Assembly (NCBI GenBank): GCA_047619485.1 | Contig: JBLHKE010000263.1 | Location: 1-9,827, forward strand | DNA: 9,827 bases | Source of the DNA: JBLHKE01 sp047619485 | GTDB lineage: Bacteria > Verrucomicrobiota > Verrucomicrobiia > Verrucomicrobiales > DEV007 | Reading direction: 5' to 3' | Shown here: in pieces, positions 1 through 7,179 of the stretch | Position numbering within the stretch: position 1 is the stretch's first letter | How the letters are laid out: each line of letters starts with the position of its first letter | Translations under genes and position numbers: made by a program | Notes under the pieces: generated by a model | What the model was told of the DNA's origin: nothing | The model's input: only the letters and a program-made list of their open reading frames with translations | The model's database searches: none

Positions 1-533
1 AAATCGATGTAGGCCGCCACCTTCAAAAGCGAGTTCCAGTGCCCCTCCACGATCACGCTCTTGAAGCGCGACTCCCAAAGAACCCCGGCGCGATCGTGTT
101 CACGATTGAACCACAGCGTAAACCTCTGTTTCAACGTCTTCATAAACTCGCTCAAATCCCACATGCGCTTCAGATAGCGGCTACGCAATTCCAGCAACAC
201 CTTCCCACCGAGTCGCTGCGCTTCAGCAAACTCCCACTCAATCGGAATCATCTGCTCGCCGGAATAGATATCCCGGCACCGATCAAGGATCTCTTTGTCA
301 CCCAGTTCAACCTTTGGGCGTGGAGGAATCGCCACCAGCACATGAAAGTGGTTCGATAAGATCGTCCAAGTCAACACCCGCACCCCAGAGAAAGCCTCCG
401 CCTGCCGCAGAACCTTGCGAAACACATCCCGCTCGTGCTCATGGAACACAAAATTCCGATCCACAACACGGCTCAAGCAGTGGTAATGGGAGCTGGAACC
501 AATAGTCGGCAGAACGGGTCTAGATTTAGGCAT
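1..533 (-). CDS. RAYT / IS200-like (Y1_Tnp) transposase, 3' end cut by window edge
   Basis: This reading frame starts at the ATG at 533-531 and stays open for 177 codons to the left edge. It resembles REP-associated tyrosine transposases (RAYTs, Y1_Tnp superfamily), single-strand DNA nucleases that nick and join at REP-type hairpins. Seen in the sequence: an early YHCLSRVV segment (residues 17-24); the HUH metal-binding motif NHFHVLV with H62 and H64; then WESRFKSVIVEG (153-164) and KVAAYID (171-177). Anchoring on the NPV motif that normally follows, Y175 falls at the position of the catalytic Tyr115 of E. coli TnpA-REP, so the visible active site looks intact. About 50 residues (72-125) separate the HUH motif from the C-terminal helices. 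AGGA lies about 8 nt before the ATG. No second copy or terminal repeats are visible, so this may be a resident single-copy RAYT. The family call is firm; mobility is unknown. Confidence 0.85.
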   Translation of the reverse strand, partial: MPKSRPVLPTIGSSSHYHCLSRVVDRNFVFHEHERDVFRKVLRQAEAFSGVRVLTWTILSNHFHVLVAIPPRPKVELGDKEILDRCRDIYSGEQMIPIEWEFAEAQRLGGKVLLELRSRYLKRMWDLSEFMKTLKQRFTLWFNREHDRAGVLWESRFKSVIVEGHWNSLLKVAAYID

Positions 534-586
534 ACATATATCCTGGACATAGGTGTTGACGATTACGAGCCTTTTCTTAGATTGGA

Positions 587-605
587 GTAGGTGCCTTGAA
601 GACCT
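587..605 (+). repeat. Possible REP-like hairpin beside the RAYT gene
   Basis: GTAG (587-590) overlaps a bulged inverted repeat: AGGT 589-592 pairs with ACCT 602-605, and CTT 595-597 with AAG 599-601, with GC left as a bulge. Known REPs cut by E. coli TnpA-REP have a GTAG tetranucleotide 5' of an imperfect, bulged hairpin. This one lies 54 nt upstream of the RAYT start. The stem is short and its loop would be too tight unless the inner pairs open, so this is a weak candidate. Confidence 0.25.
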
Positions 606-616
606 CGACTTTTCAG

Positions 617-651
617 GGCGCGGCTGGGCACATCATTGCAATACCAGCGCC
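617..651 (-). other. Bulged GC-rich hairpin just after the phosphatase stop
   Basis: GGCG (617-620) and CTGG (624-627) can pair with CGCC (648-651) and CCAG (644-647), leaving CGG as a bulge and a 16-nt loop. It begins 4 nt after the phosphatase stop codon in the direction of transcription. No T-tract follows, so a classic intrinsic terminator is not supported. A mRNA 3'-end stabiliser or a second REP-like structure is possible. Confidence 0.3.
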
Positions 652-655
652 ACGA

Positions 656-3310
656 TTACGAGACGATCACCGTCTGGGAGGCGGATTGTTTCCCATCGTA
701 GGCGGTGACGATGAGTTGGGTGCCCGGTTCGATGCCTGGCAAACCTTTGAGTGCGATGTTACCATCGGGGCGGCTGCGGGTGCCGCGGATGGGGCGGCCG
801 TCGGTGTGGACGAAGCGGACGTCGGCGTTGGGCAGGGTTTTGATCGGTGGTAGCTTGCAGGTGAGCAGGCGACCGCTGGCGGAGGCGGCTTCTTGGAGCG
901 AGCCACCGCCGCGGGGCAGTTCAGCTGGCGTGTCGATCAGGTTGCGGATGCGTAGGCCGATGGCGGGATCTGGTTTGGAGGGATCGAACTCCATCTCTAG
1001 GAAGTTCCAGTAGAACGGATCGCCAGGCGCGTGCTTACCCAACTCGGGTGAAGCGTGTTGCTTGTGGTAGAGGCAATGCACCTCGAGCTCGCGGCCGTCG
1101 AAATCTTTCATCTTCGGTCCGAAGCCTGGGATCACGGCACGACCACCGCTGCGACCGATCGGTCCGAAGCTGCACTCGATGAGGCGGTGCTGGGTGTTCT
1201 TGATGATGCTGCCGTTGTGCACATCGCCGTAGACGGTGACGACGCCGTCGCGCTCGCCGAGCAGTTGGATCACGCGGTCGGCGCCGGCTTTGACCCATCC
1301 GGCGTAATCCGCAGCGACGCGATCACGTTGCCCGAAGAACACATCGCCCTTCGTAACGCCGCTCCATATGGTGTGCAGGGCGTTGATGCCGGTGAGGCAG
1401 ATGAGCGGCGCGGCATCGGTGCGGATGACTTGCTGCAGCCAGGCGAACTGCTCTTCTCCGAGCAACGCGCGGGTTGGGTCGGCGCGGTCGTAGACGCTCT
1501 CGACCTTGTCCCAGCCCCACTCTTTCCAAATACTGGTGTCCTGGGAGCTGCGCCACAGGCGCGAGTCGAGTACGACGAAGGTGAAGTCGCGGTTCGGCAT
1601 CTTCCACGCGCGCCATTTTTTCGGGTTGGCGAGCGGGTTGACCTGCTCGGCACCGGTGACGAGGTGGTGGACGATCTGGAAGTTGCGGCGCATGTAGGAG
1701 GCGTCCTGGCCGAGGTTCTCGTGCTTGCGGATGGCGATTTGCTCGGGGCCTTTGACGTCGTCCATGCCGTAGTCGTGATCGCCGGGGTTGATGACGTTCC
1801 AGTGGCGCATCATCTGCCAGCGGCTGGTCGGGCCGAAGATCGAGTTGGCGATGACTTTGTAGGCGTCGTCGGTGCTCGGCGGGTAGAGGACGAGCTCCAT
1901 ATACCAGACGTCGTCCTCCCAGACCATGATTTGGAATTCGTAGTCGTCGAGGTGCTTGTAGGCCTCGACGGTCGGCTGGTCGCGGATCTGCCAATCGTCG
2001 CTGCCACCGAGGATCTTCAGCCCGTCGGCGGTGCGTTGTTGCAAGCCGCTGTTGATTGCGTGGCAGCTGAGCCCGCAGAGTTTGTAGGGCGCTTTGAGCT
2101 GTGGGAGGCGGCCGATGTAGCTGCCGGAGGATGGCACATCGCCGACCAGGCCAGTGCCGGGACCGCAGGCGTCGGTGCCGATGCGTGGGTCGCTGGTGAC
2201 GTTGGCGCCGTCTTTCCACACGGTGTAGTAGAGCGTGGCATCGGCGGGGTTTCTCGGCAGGGTGACGTTCAGCACGGCGGTGTTGCGGCGGAAGGCGTTG
2301 TCGACGATCGTGGCGCTGCCGGCGACCGGGACTTTCTCCCATCCGCCCTCGGGCGATTCGGAATCTGAGACTCGCAGCTCCGTCTTGTCGCCGTCGGAGG
2401 CGAACACGGCGACGAACTTCACGCGCCACTTGCCATCGACCTTCTTGAGCGAATCGCCGAGCGGGTAACAGGCGCAGCAGTCGGCGTGGCCAACGTTTAA
2501 AGGTTTGTTAGCGCCAGCGGCGATCTCGAATTCACTGATGTCGAAGTCGATCAATCCGCGGCTGACAACGCCGACATAGCCGTCGGTGCGGGAGCGCGAA
2601 ATCTTCTCGCGTTTCAAGACGGCGCTCTTGCCTCCACTGGTGACCTTGGTGGTGACGGTGGCGAGGCCGTTCTCCGCTCCGCTCACCTTGAGTGTGAGGG
2701 TGAACTCGGCACCCGGCTCCAGTTTGGGGGCATCGACCTGTTTCGGTCCGGGGATCTTTTTTCCCCTAGCTGGTTTGGGTTCTTTGATAACGGCGAGCTT
2801 CGCATCGTCCTGCCAGCCGATGATGGTGGCGCGCTTCTCCCGGCCGTAGCCCTCGAAGAGGTTGCGGCCGCCGATAGCGATCCCGAGTAAGCCGTAGCCG
2901 GGCTGGTACATTTTCCACTCCGGTTTGTCGCCCTCCCCAGGTTTGGTAGCTGCGGCGTGCAGGGTGCCTTTGATCGTGATGTGGAAGTTGCCTTCGAGCT
3001 TCCAGTCACGCCGCCACAGGATGCCATGCGGGAGCGACGGATCGTAGTCGGTCTGCATCTTCCTCGCACCGTGTGTTTCTGAGTGGTAGGGGAAACCGGT
3101 TCGGCGCGCGCGGTCGCCATAGTTTTTCAATCGACGGCGCAGGGCACCGGCTTTGATCTGCCAGTAGCCCGGGTTGAGGGATTCCCACTCGGTGCCGTAG
3201 ACGAGTGAGTCGGTTGCGGGGAACGTCGTGCTGATCTTCTGGGCGGATGTGAGATGGGGGATCACTAGGGCGCTCGCTGCGGAGGTCTTGAGGAAATTTC
3301 GACGTTTCAT
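656..3310 (-). CDS. Tat-exported PhoD-like metallophosphatase with concanavalin-like N-terminal region
   Basis: This 884-residue protein is a predicted exported phosphomonoesterase or phosphodiesterase of the PhoD-like family. Residues 1-24 form a Tat signal (KRRNFLKTSA, then a hydrophobic stretch). Residues about 33-270 look beta-rich and resemble the concanavalin/LamG-like fold (my inference). A Cys-rich linker follows (DCCACYPLGD, C278, C279, C281). The catalytic core shows SCH (C416), WEDDVWY (D466, D467), GDHDYG (D511, H512, D513), LDSRLW (D582), TGIN (641-643) and GDVHNG (D696, H698). These match the PhoD pattern, in which a Cys, Asp and His residues bind Fe and Ca. The C-terminus (about 825-884) looks like a small Ig- or carboxypeptidase-regulatory-like beta domain. 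At 884 residues it is much longer than typical PhoD (about 500-600). The ATG is chosen because the Tat motif follows at once; I see no clear Shine-Dalgarno. The substrate is unknown. It is separated by 287 nt from the upstream GTPase gene, so probably has its own promoter. Confidence 0.88.
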   Translation of the reverse strand: MKRRNFLKTSAASALVIPHLTSAQKISTTFPATDSLVYGTEWESLNPGYWQIKAGALRRRLKNYGDRARRTGFPYHSETHGARKMQTDYDPSLPHGILWRRDWKLEGNFHITIKGTLHAAATKPGEGDKPEWKMYQPGYGLLGIAIGGRNLFEGYGREKRATIIGWQDDAKLAVIKEPKPARGKKIPGPKQVDAPKLEPGAEFTLTLKVSGAENGLATVTTKVTSGGKSAVLKREKISRSRTDGYVGVVSRGLIDFDISEFEIAAGANKPLNVGHADCCACYPLGDSLKKVDGKWRVKFVAVFASDGDKTELRVSDSESPEGGWEKVPVAGSATIVDNAFRRNTAVLNVTLPRNPADATLYYTVWKDGANVTSDPRIGTDACGPGTGLVGDVPSSGSYIGRLPQLKAPYKLCGLSCHAINSGLQQRTADGLKILGGSDDWQIRDQPTVEAYKHLDDYEFQIMVWEDDVWYMELVLYPPSTDDAYKVIANSIFGPTSRWQMMRHWNVINPGDHDYGMDDVKGPEQIAIRKHENLGQDASYMRRNFQIVHHLVTGAEQVNPLANPKKWRAWKMPNRDFTFVVLDSRLWRSSQDTSIWKEWGWDKVESVYDRADPTRALLGEEQFAWLQQVIRTDAAPLICLTGINALHTIWSGVTKGDVFFGQRDRVAADYAGWVKAGADRVIQLLGERDGVVTVYGDVHNGSIIKNTQHRLIECSFGPIGRSGGRAVIPGFGPKMKDFDGRELEVHCLYHKQHASPELGKHAPGDPFYWNFLEMEFDPSKPDPAIGLRIRNLIDTPAELPRGGGSLQEAASASGRLLTCKLPPIKTLPNADVRFVHTDGRPIRGTRSRPDGNIALKGLPGIEPGTQLIVTAYDGKQSASQTVIVS

Positions 3311-3559
3311 TCAGGTATTGGGGGAGATCGTTTATCGCTAGGATCGACATGGCCAAGGGCCTGTGCCCGATCTCGATAGTATCCGATTCGGCAATGCCTG
3401 TGTCGAGAGGCGTTCTGGGGGGGGCGGCCGTGTCAGAGGCTCTGAGCAGCGCGAGTTCCCGACCATCAATCACTTGCCAGCGAACGCTCGCCAAGCCCTG
3501 ATACAGGCTAGCTCCGATGCCTCTAGGGAAAGAGAATCGTTGGGATCAGATGTGTAGGG

Positions 3560-3589
3560 CGTCATTTCGATTTGCAAATCGAAGTGACG
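3560..3589. repeat. 30-nt near-perfect palindrome after the GTPase gene
   Basis: CGTCATTTCGATTTG (3560-3574) is followed at once by CAAATCGAAGTGACG (3575-3589). The arms are complementary at 14 of 15 positions, and the exception is a G-T pair. It begins 8 nt after the GTPase stop codon in the direction of transcription and also lies upstream of the phosphatase. As RNA it would form a strong hairpin. No run of T follows on either strand, so a standard intrinsic terminator is not shown. Alternatives are a 3'-end stabilising hairpin or a binding site for a dimeric protein. Confidence 0.6.
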
Positions 3590-3597
3590 GCAATGGG

Positions 3598-5739
3598 TTA
3601 GCGCTCGGTGCTCGCAGACTCAGCCTCGCTGTTTTTCGCAACCACGATGATCGGGGCATGTTCCTCGGTTTCCTGCTCGCTGGTGTGATCGTCATTGGAC
3701 TCGAGTGGATCCTCGTTCGCCACGTCGTCGTCACTCTCCTCCTCAGGTTCTGGCAGATGACTCACCTGCATCGCTCCGATGCGCGCGTCGATCTCAGTGA
3801 TCTGTGCGTTGAGACGTTCGACGGCTTTGAAGATCCGGTCGTCGGCGGCCATTCTCGTGTTGGTCGATTCTAGCTGGCTGGCAACCTCGATCCTGATAGA
3901 CTCGAGCTGCTTCTCAAAGGAACCGCTGAACTGCTTGATCAGCGTATCGCTTTGCTCTTGCACATACTTCGTTTGTGGGCCAGGAAAATTTTCGTCGAAG
4001 AAGGTGTCGATCATCCCGTAGAGTTCCATGAAACCCTGCTCCGCCAGCCGCTTGCGCTTCACCCGCGAGGGAATGATCCGGTCGAGGTTGTCAGCGATTC
4101 CGAAGCTCTGCTGGCGGATCTTTGACTGCGACCGGAACAACAGTCGATCGGACAGCGATCGGTTTACCGAAATCTGATCTGGATCGATTTTCACCGGCTC
4201 CCACATCGGGGCGGGAAGCACTTTCAGTTTGGCTGCGACCGGGCGGACGAGCGTCTCGAGGTCGAGCCCGACTTCCTGCAGCTGGTTGATCAAGGAGGCA
4301 TCGAGCTTAGCCCCGCCGGTCGGGGTGTCGAACTGGCTGGCAAGTGTCTTTGGCAGCGCCGTCGTGATCGGCGCGCGTGCGGTATCGACCGCCTGGTTCC
4401 AGTCATCCAGCAAACTCTGGAAGCTTCCATCGCTCTCCATCCAGCCGTTCAGAATTTCAGCCATTTCACTCGGCAATCCCTTGCCGGCGTACTTCGCCAG
4501 GTGAACGGCGGAGTCGAGGCAGTGGGAGCGCGAATCGTCAAAGGTTTCCGCCATGTCGGAAACTGACAATTCGTCGATCATTTCCATCAGCGAGGGGAGT
4601 TCCTCGGCGAGCCGTTTGAGTTCGAACTGCTCCTCCTCAAACGCTTCATTGGAATTCAGATTGCAGACTTCGCGAACCTCGGCACAGATCGAGGCGCCCA
4701 GTTTTAGGCTGTCGGTTTCGAACTCGCGGAGGTAGTCGCTGCTGTTCAGGTAGTCGGTGAGATCGTCAACAAACGTGTCGAACGATGGTGTATCGGTGCG
4801 GGATGGGTCATTGCTCAGGCGTCCGGCGGCAGCGTTCAGCAGGTCGACCGGGTAGATCTGCAAGCGCCCAGTTTCGTAGGCATCGCGCAGTGGAGCAGTC
4901 ATCGAGAGGGACTTGAACGCTTCGACAATCTGGTCGGGATCGCTGCTCTCGATGCTCGGCTTGAGGCTACCGTCTGGCTGCAGATCGAGCTTGCTGCTGT
5001 CGATATTGATCACGAGGAAAATCCGGCTGAACTCGTCGAGCAGTTCGGTGAATTCGTCGAAGACCTGGTCGAGGAAAAGATTGTCCGATCGAACGACGAA
5101 CACCGCGCAGGCGGCGCTATCACGGAATTCGCGCGTCATCAGGTCGTAGCCAAACTTCATGCGCGAGTAGAGCCCGGGGGTGTCGACGAGGACGGTGCTG
5201 GCCTCGCGCAGGGAGGGCACCGGCGTTTTGACATCGATCCGCCGCACCGCTTCGGTGTAGTGAACCCGCGGGTCGAACTCCTCACCCTCCACCTCGTGCA
5301 TGCGGATCCGGCTCGCCAGGTGGGAGTGGCTCTCCTCCAACACTTCGGCCAAGCTGTCGCTGTTGTCGAATTCCTGAGAGGTGCCGTTGTACTTGATCGC
5401 TGAGAACGCCGTCTCCTCGCCATGCGAAACGTAGACGAGACACGGGTAGGCGGGCATGGCGGTGACCTCACTCACGTAGGCGCCACTGATCGCATTCATC
5501 AGCGTGGACTTGCCGCTCTTTAGCGGTCCGAAAATGATTAGGTAGGCCTGTTGGTGTTCGATCTTTTCCCGCAGGGATTGGAAGCGGTGGCGAGCGTCGG
5601 ACAATCGGGTCTTCGCGACCTCGAGCAGGTCCCCCCGAGACTCGTCCTCGATGCGCCCGATCACACCTTCGACCAAATCGTCGATCGGGATCAGGAGGTT
5701 TTCATATTCGTCACAGAAAGCGGAGATACGGGTCTTCAT
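3598..5739 (-). CDS. Dynamin-like GTPase with acidic C-terminal tail
   Basis: This is a large GTPase of the bacterial dynamin-like type, a family whose members bind and remodel membranes or act in stress and phage defence; its role here is unknown. With the ATG at 5739 it has 713 residues. An in-frame TTG at 5793 would add 18 residues; I prefer the ATG because no good ribosome site supports the TTG. Visible motifs are the P-loop GPLKSGKST (71-79), a switch-I region with T93, and G3 VDTPG (185-189). The G4 region reads VINIDSSKLD (243-252), where SKLD may replace the usual TKxD. Charged helical stretches (about 390-450 and 560-670) fit a dynamin stalk or coiled coil. The last 50 or so residues are Asp/Glu-rich and likely disordered. 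I see no membrane-spanning segment, so it is probably cytosolic or peripheral. Dynamin-like proteins often come in pairs, but no second one is in the window. Confidence 0.85.
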   Translation of the reverse strand: MKTRISAFCDEYENLLIPIDDLVEGVIGRIEDESRGDLLEVAKTRLSDARHRFQSLREKIEHQQAYLIIFGPLKSGKSTLMNAISGAYVSEVTAMPAYPCLVYVSHGEETAFSAIKYNGTSQEFDNSDSLAEVLEESHSHLASRIRMHEVEGEEFDPRVHYTEAVRRIDVKTPVPSLREASTVLVDTPGLYSRMKFGYDLMTREFRDSAACAVFVVRSDNLFLDQVFDEFTELLDEFSRIFLVINIDSSKLDLQPDGSLKPSIESSDPDQIVEAFKSLSMTAPLRDAYETGRLQIYPVDLLNAAAGRLSNDPSRTDTPSFDTFVDDLTDYLNSSDYLREFETDSLKLGASICAEVREVCNLNSNEAFEEEQFELKRLAEELPSLMEMIDELSVSDMAETFDDSRSHCLDSAVHLAKYAGKGLPSEMAEILNGWMESDGSFQSLLDDWNQAVDTARAPITTALPKTLASQFDTPTGGAKLDASLINQLQEVGLDLETLVRPVAAKLKVLPAPMWEPVKIDPDQISVNRSLSDRLLFRSQSKIRQQSFGIADNLDRIIPSRVKRKRLAEQGFMELYGMIDTFFDENFPGPQTKYVQEQSDTLIKQFSGSFEKQLESIRIEVASQLESTNTRMAADDRIFKAVERLNAQITEIDARIGAMQVSHLPEPEEESDDDVANEDPLESNDDHTSEQETEEHAPIIVVAKNSEAESASTER

Positions 5740-5796
5740 CGGAACGGGAGCGGAGTGGTTGAAAGGCTGCTTAGAAGCATTACGGTTACCCAAACA

Positions 5797-5812
5797 ATTA
5801 GGAGCTCTTAAT
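5797..5812. repeat. 16-nt palindrome upstream of the GTPase gene
   Basis: ATTAGGAGCTCTTAAT is self-complementary around GAGCTC apart from two G-T pairs. It ends 3 nt before the alternative TTG start at 5793 and lies 57 nt before the ATG at 5739. It could be an operator for the GTPase gene or chance. A TTGACC hexamer resembling a -35 box lies upstream at 5840-5835 on the minus strand, but I see no good -10 box with it. Confidence 0.3.
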
Positions 5813-5882
5813 CGATGGATGCAAGTCTGAAGCTGGTCAATTTTCTGCCTGGATGGGCAGAACGCCTAGTGCATCGACAAGT

Positions 5883-5909
5883 CCAAACGGCTGCCTTGTT
5901 TGCGTTTGG
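5883..5909. other. Inverted repeat in the arsJ-GTPase gap
   Basis: CCAAACG (5883-5889) and CGTTTGG (5903-5909) are perfect complements around a 13-nt loop. The structure lies 66 nt past the arsJ stop. A second 7-bp hairpin, TTCTGCC (5843-5849) with GGCAGAA (5856-5862), lies further along. Neither is followed by a T-tract. Together they suggest that the ars transcript ends in this gap, perhaps by a factor-dependent mechanism, but this is not shown. Confidence 0.3.
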
Positions 5910-5974
5910 CGAGTGTGTGCGACGACAGGTCAGACGTCCTCCAGTTCCATTCGATCACTGGCGATCAGTAGATG

Positions 5975-7177
5975 CTACAAGTCTTTGGAGCTTAGGGTAT
6001 TGCTGCGTGTCAGGCGCAAGGTCAGCAATGCAGCCGCGACCGCAAACCCGGCACTCGTCCAGAGGCAGCCGGTCAGTCCGGAGGCGACGTATATCAGCCC
6101 GGAGAGCAGCGTGCCGACGAGCCGGCCGCAGGCGTTTGCCATGTAGTAGAAGCCGACATTGAGCGCGACCTGATCCTCATCAGTGTAGGCGAGGATCAGG
6201 TAGGAATGCACCGCCGAATTCACTGCGAACACGATGCCGAATACCCCGAGTCCTCCGAGGACGGCGATGGTCGGGTGAAATTCGAACTGCACGGCTGCGG
6301 CGATCGCCCCCATGACGATCGCCAGCAGCCCGCCCCAACCGAGTGCTGATCGTGCGCTGCCTGTGACGAAACTTGGGGCGCAGGCCTGCACGATGCCGTA
6401 GCCGATCACCCACGCCGCCATGAAACCGCCGACGCCGGCGAAGCTCCAGCCCAAGGTCGCTTTCAAGAACACCGGCAGCGCGACGACAAACCAGATGTCG
6501 CGTGAGGCGAACAGGAAAAACCGCGCTGCCGACAGAGCGTTGATCGGAGGTGATTTCGAGAACAGCTGCGAGAACTTCGTCTTGTACTTTGACTTGCCGA
6601 TGTCGCCCTTCAGCCAGATCAATCCGGCAATTAGGACGAGCGCTAGGCCGGCAGCCATCGCCCACAGCGAGTGGACGAACCCCAGCCATCCTAACAGGAC
6701 ACCGCCGATCAAGAAGCCGGCGCCCTTGAGGGCGTTCTTCGATCCGGTGAGCACCGCCACCCACTTGAAGAGCCTGCCGCCATCGTCATCGCTGACGAGG
6801 AGTTTCACGGCGCTCTTGGAACTCATCTTGGTCAGATCTTTGGCGATCCCCGACAGCGCTTGGGCAGCCATCACGTAGGCGACCGAGAGGGCGATCGCCC
6901 AGTGTGGTTGGATAAATGAGAGCATCACCAGCGCGACCACCTGGGTTCCCAAGCCGGCGAACAAGGTGCGCTTCAGGCCGACGCGCGAGCCGATCCAGCC
7001 GCCGAACAGGTTGGTGAGGATTCCGAAAAATTCATACAGCAAAAACAGGAACGCCAGCTGCACCGGCGAGTAGCCGAGCGTGTGGAAGTGCAGCAGCACC
7101 AGCATCCGCAGCGCGCCGTCCGTGAGGGTGAACCCCCAGTAGGCGGCGGTGACGATCGCGTAGTTGCGGCCGTCCAT
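5975..7177 (-). CDS. arsJ: Organoarsenical efflux MFS transporter ArsJ
   Basis: ArsJ is an inner-membrane major facilitator permease that exports 1-arseno-3-phosphoglycerate, the unstable product formed when GAPDH uses arsenate; outside the cell it breaks down to arsenate. This 400-residue protein has about 12 hydrophobic segments. It opens with NYAIVTAAYWGFTLTDGALR (5-24), which I recognise as typical of ArsJ. It also carries an MFS motif-A-like loop, GGWIGSRVGLKRT (59-71). The frame is open upstream to an ATG at 7237 inside the GAPDH gene. The ATG at 7177 is preferred because the ArsJ homology begins there and it lies only 2 nt after the GAPDH stop, as expected for translational coupling. 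The adjacent GAPDH gene makes the ArsJ identity strong, as the two work as a pair. Confidence 0.94.
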   Translation of the reverse strand: MDGRNYAIVTAAYWGFTLTDGALRMLVLLHFHTLGYSPVQLAFLFLLYEFFGILTNLFGGWIGSRVGLKRTLFAGLGTQVVALVMLSFIQPHWAIALSVAYVMAAQALSGIAKDLTKMSSKSAVKLLVSDDDGGRLFKWVAVLTGSKNALKGAGFLIGGVLLGWLGFVHSLWAMAAGLALVLIAGLIWLKGDIGKSKYKTKFSQLFSKSPPINALSAARFFLFASRDIWFVVALPVFLKATLGWSFAGVGGFMAAWVIGYGIVQACAPSFVTGSARSALGWGGLLAIVMGAIAAAVQFEFHPTIAVLGGLGVFGIVFAVNSAVHSYLILAYTDEDQVALNVGFYYMANACGRLVGTLLSGLIYVASGLTGCLWTSAGFAVAAALLTLRLTRSNTLSSKDL

Positions 7178-7179
7178 CG

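Larger units (their letters stand above)
559..662. repeat. 11-nt direct repeat (ACGATTACGAG) bounding the phosphatase-RAYT spacer
   Basis: The sequence ACGATTACGAG occurs at 559-569 and again at 652-662, 82 nt apart. The right copy overlaps the stop codon of the phosphatase gene (656-658). The left copy lies 26 nt upstream of the transposase ATG. An exact 11-mer repeated this close is unlikely by chance. It could be the footprint of a small insertion, a recombination scar or coincidence. Confidence 0.5.

Noticed and set aside
39..505. Two plus-strand open frames at the left edge
   Set aside because: They lie opposite the RAYT gene, whose HUH motif and Y1 transposase features are clear on the minus strand.
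1055..2368. Long plus-strand open frame of 437 codons antisense to the phosphatase
   Set aside because: It lies wholly within the phosphatase gene. Its composition (Val, Asp, Ala, Gly, Glu repeats) is what the complement of a GC-rich gene gives, and it shows no recognisable domain.
1323..2429. Minus-strand open frame of 368 codons in another frame of the phosphatase gene
   Set aside because: It is very rich in Arg, Pro and His, typical of an out-of-frame shadow, and lies inside a gene with clear catalytic motifs.
3311..3410. Promoter for the phosphatase in its upstream gap
   Set aside because: Some hexamers resemble -35 or -10 boxes (for example TTGGCC with GATAAA), but the spacing is only about 14 nt and matches are poor.
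3006..3494. Minus-strand open frame of 162 codons reaching into the phosphatase 5' end
   Set aside because: It overlaps the Tat signal and first domain in a different frame and has no family resemblance.
5843..5862. 7-bp hairpin TTCTGCC/GGCAGAA as an intrinsic terminator for the ars operon
   Set aside because: On the minus strand the hairpin is followed by AAATTG, not a T-run, and it lies over 100 nt past the arsJ stop.
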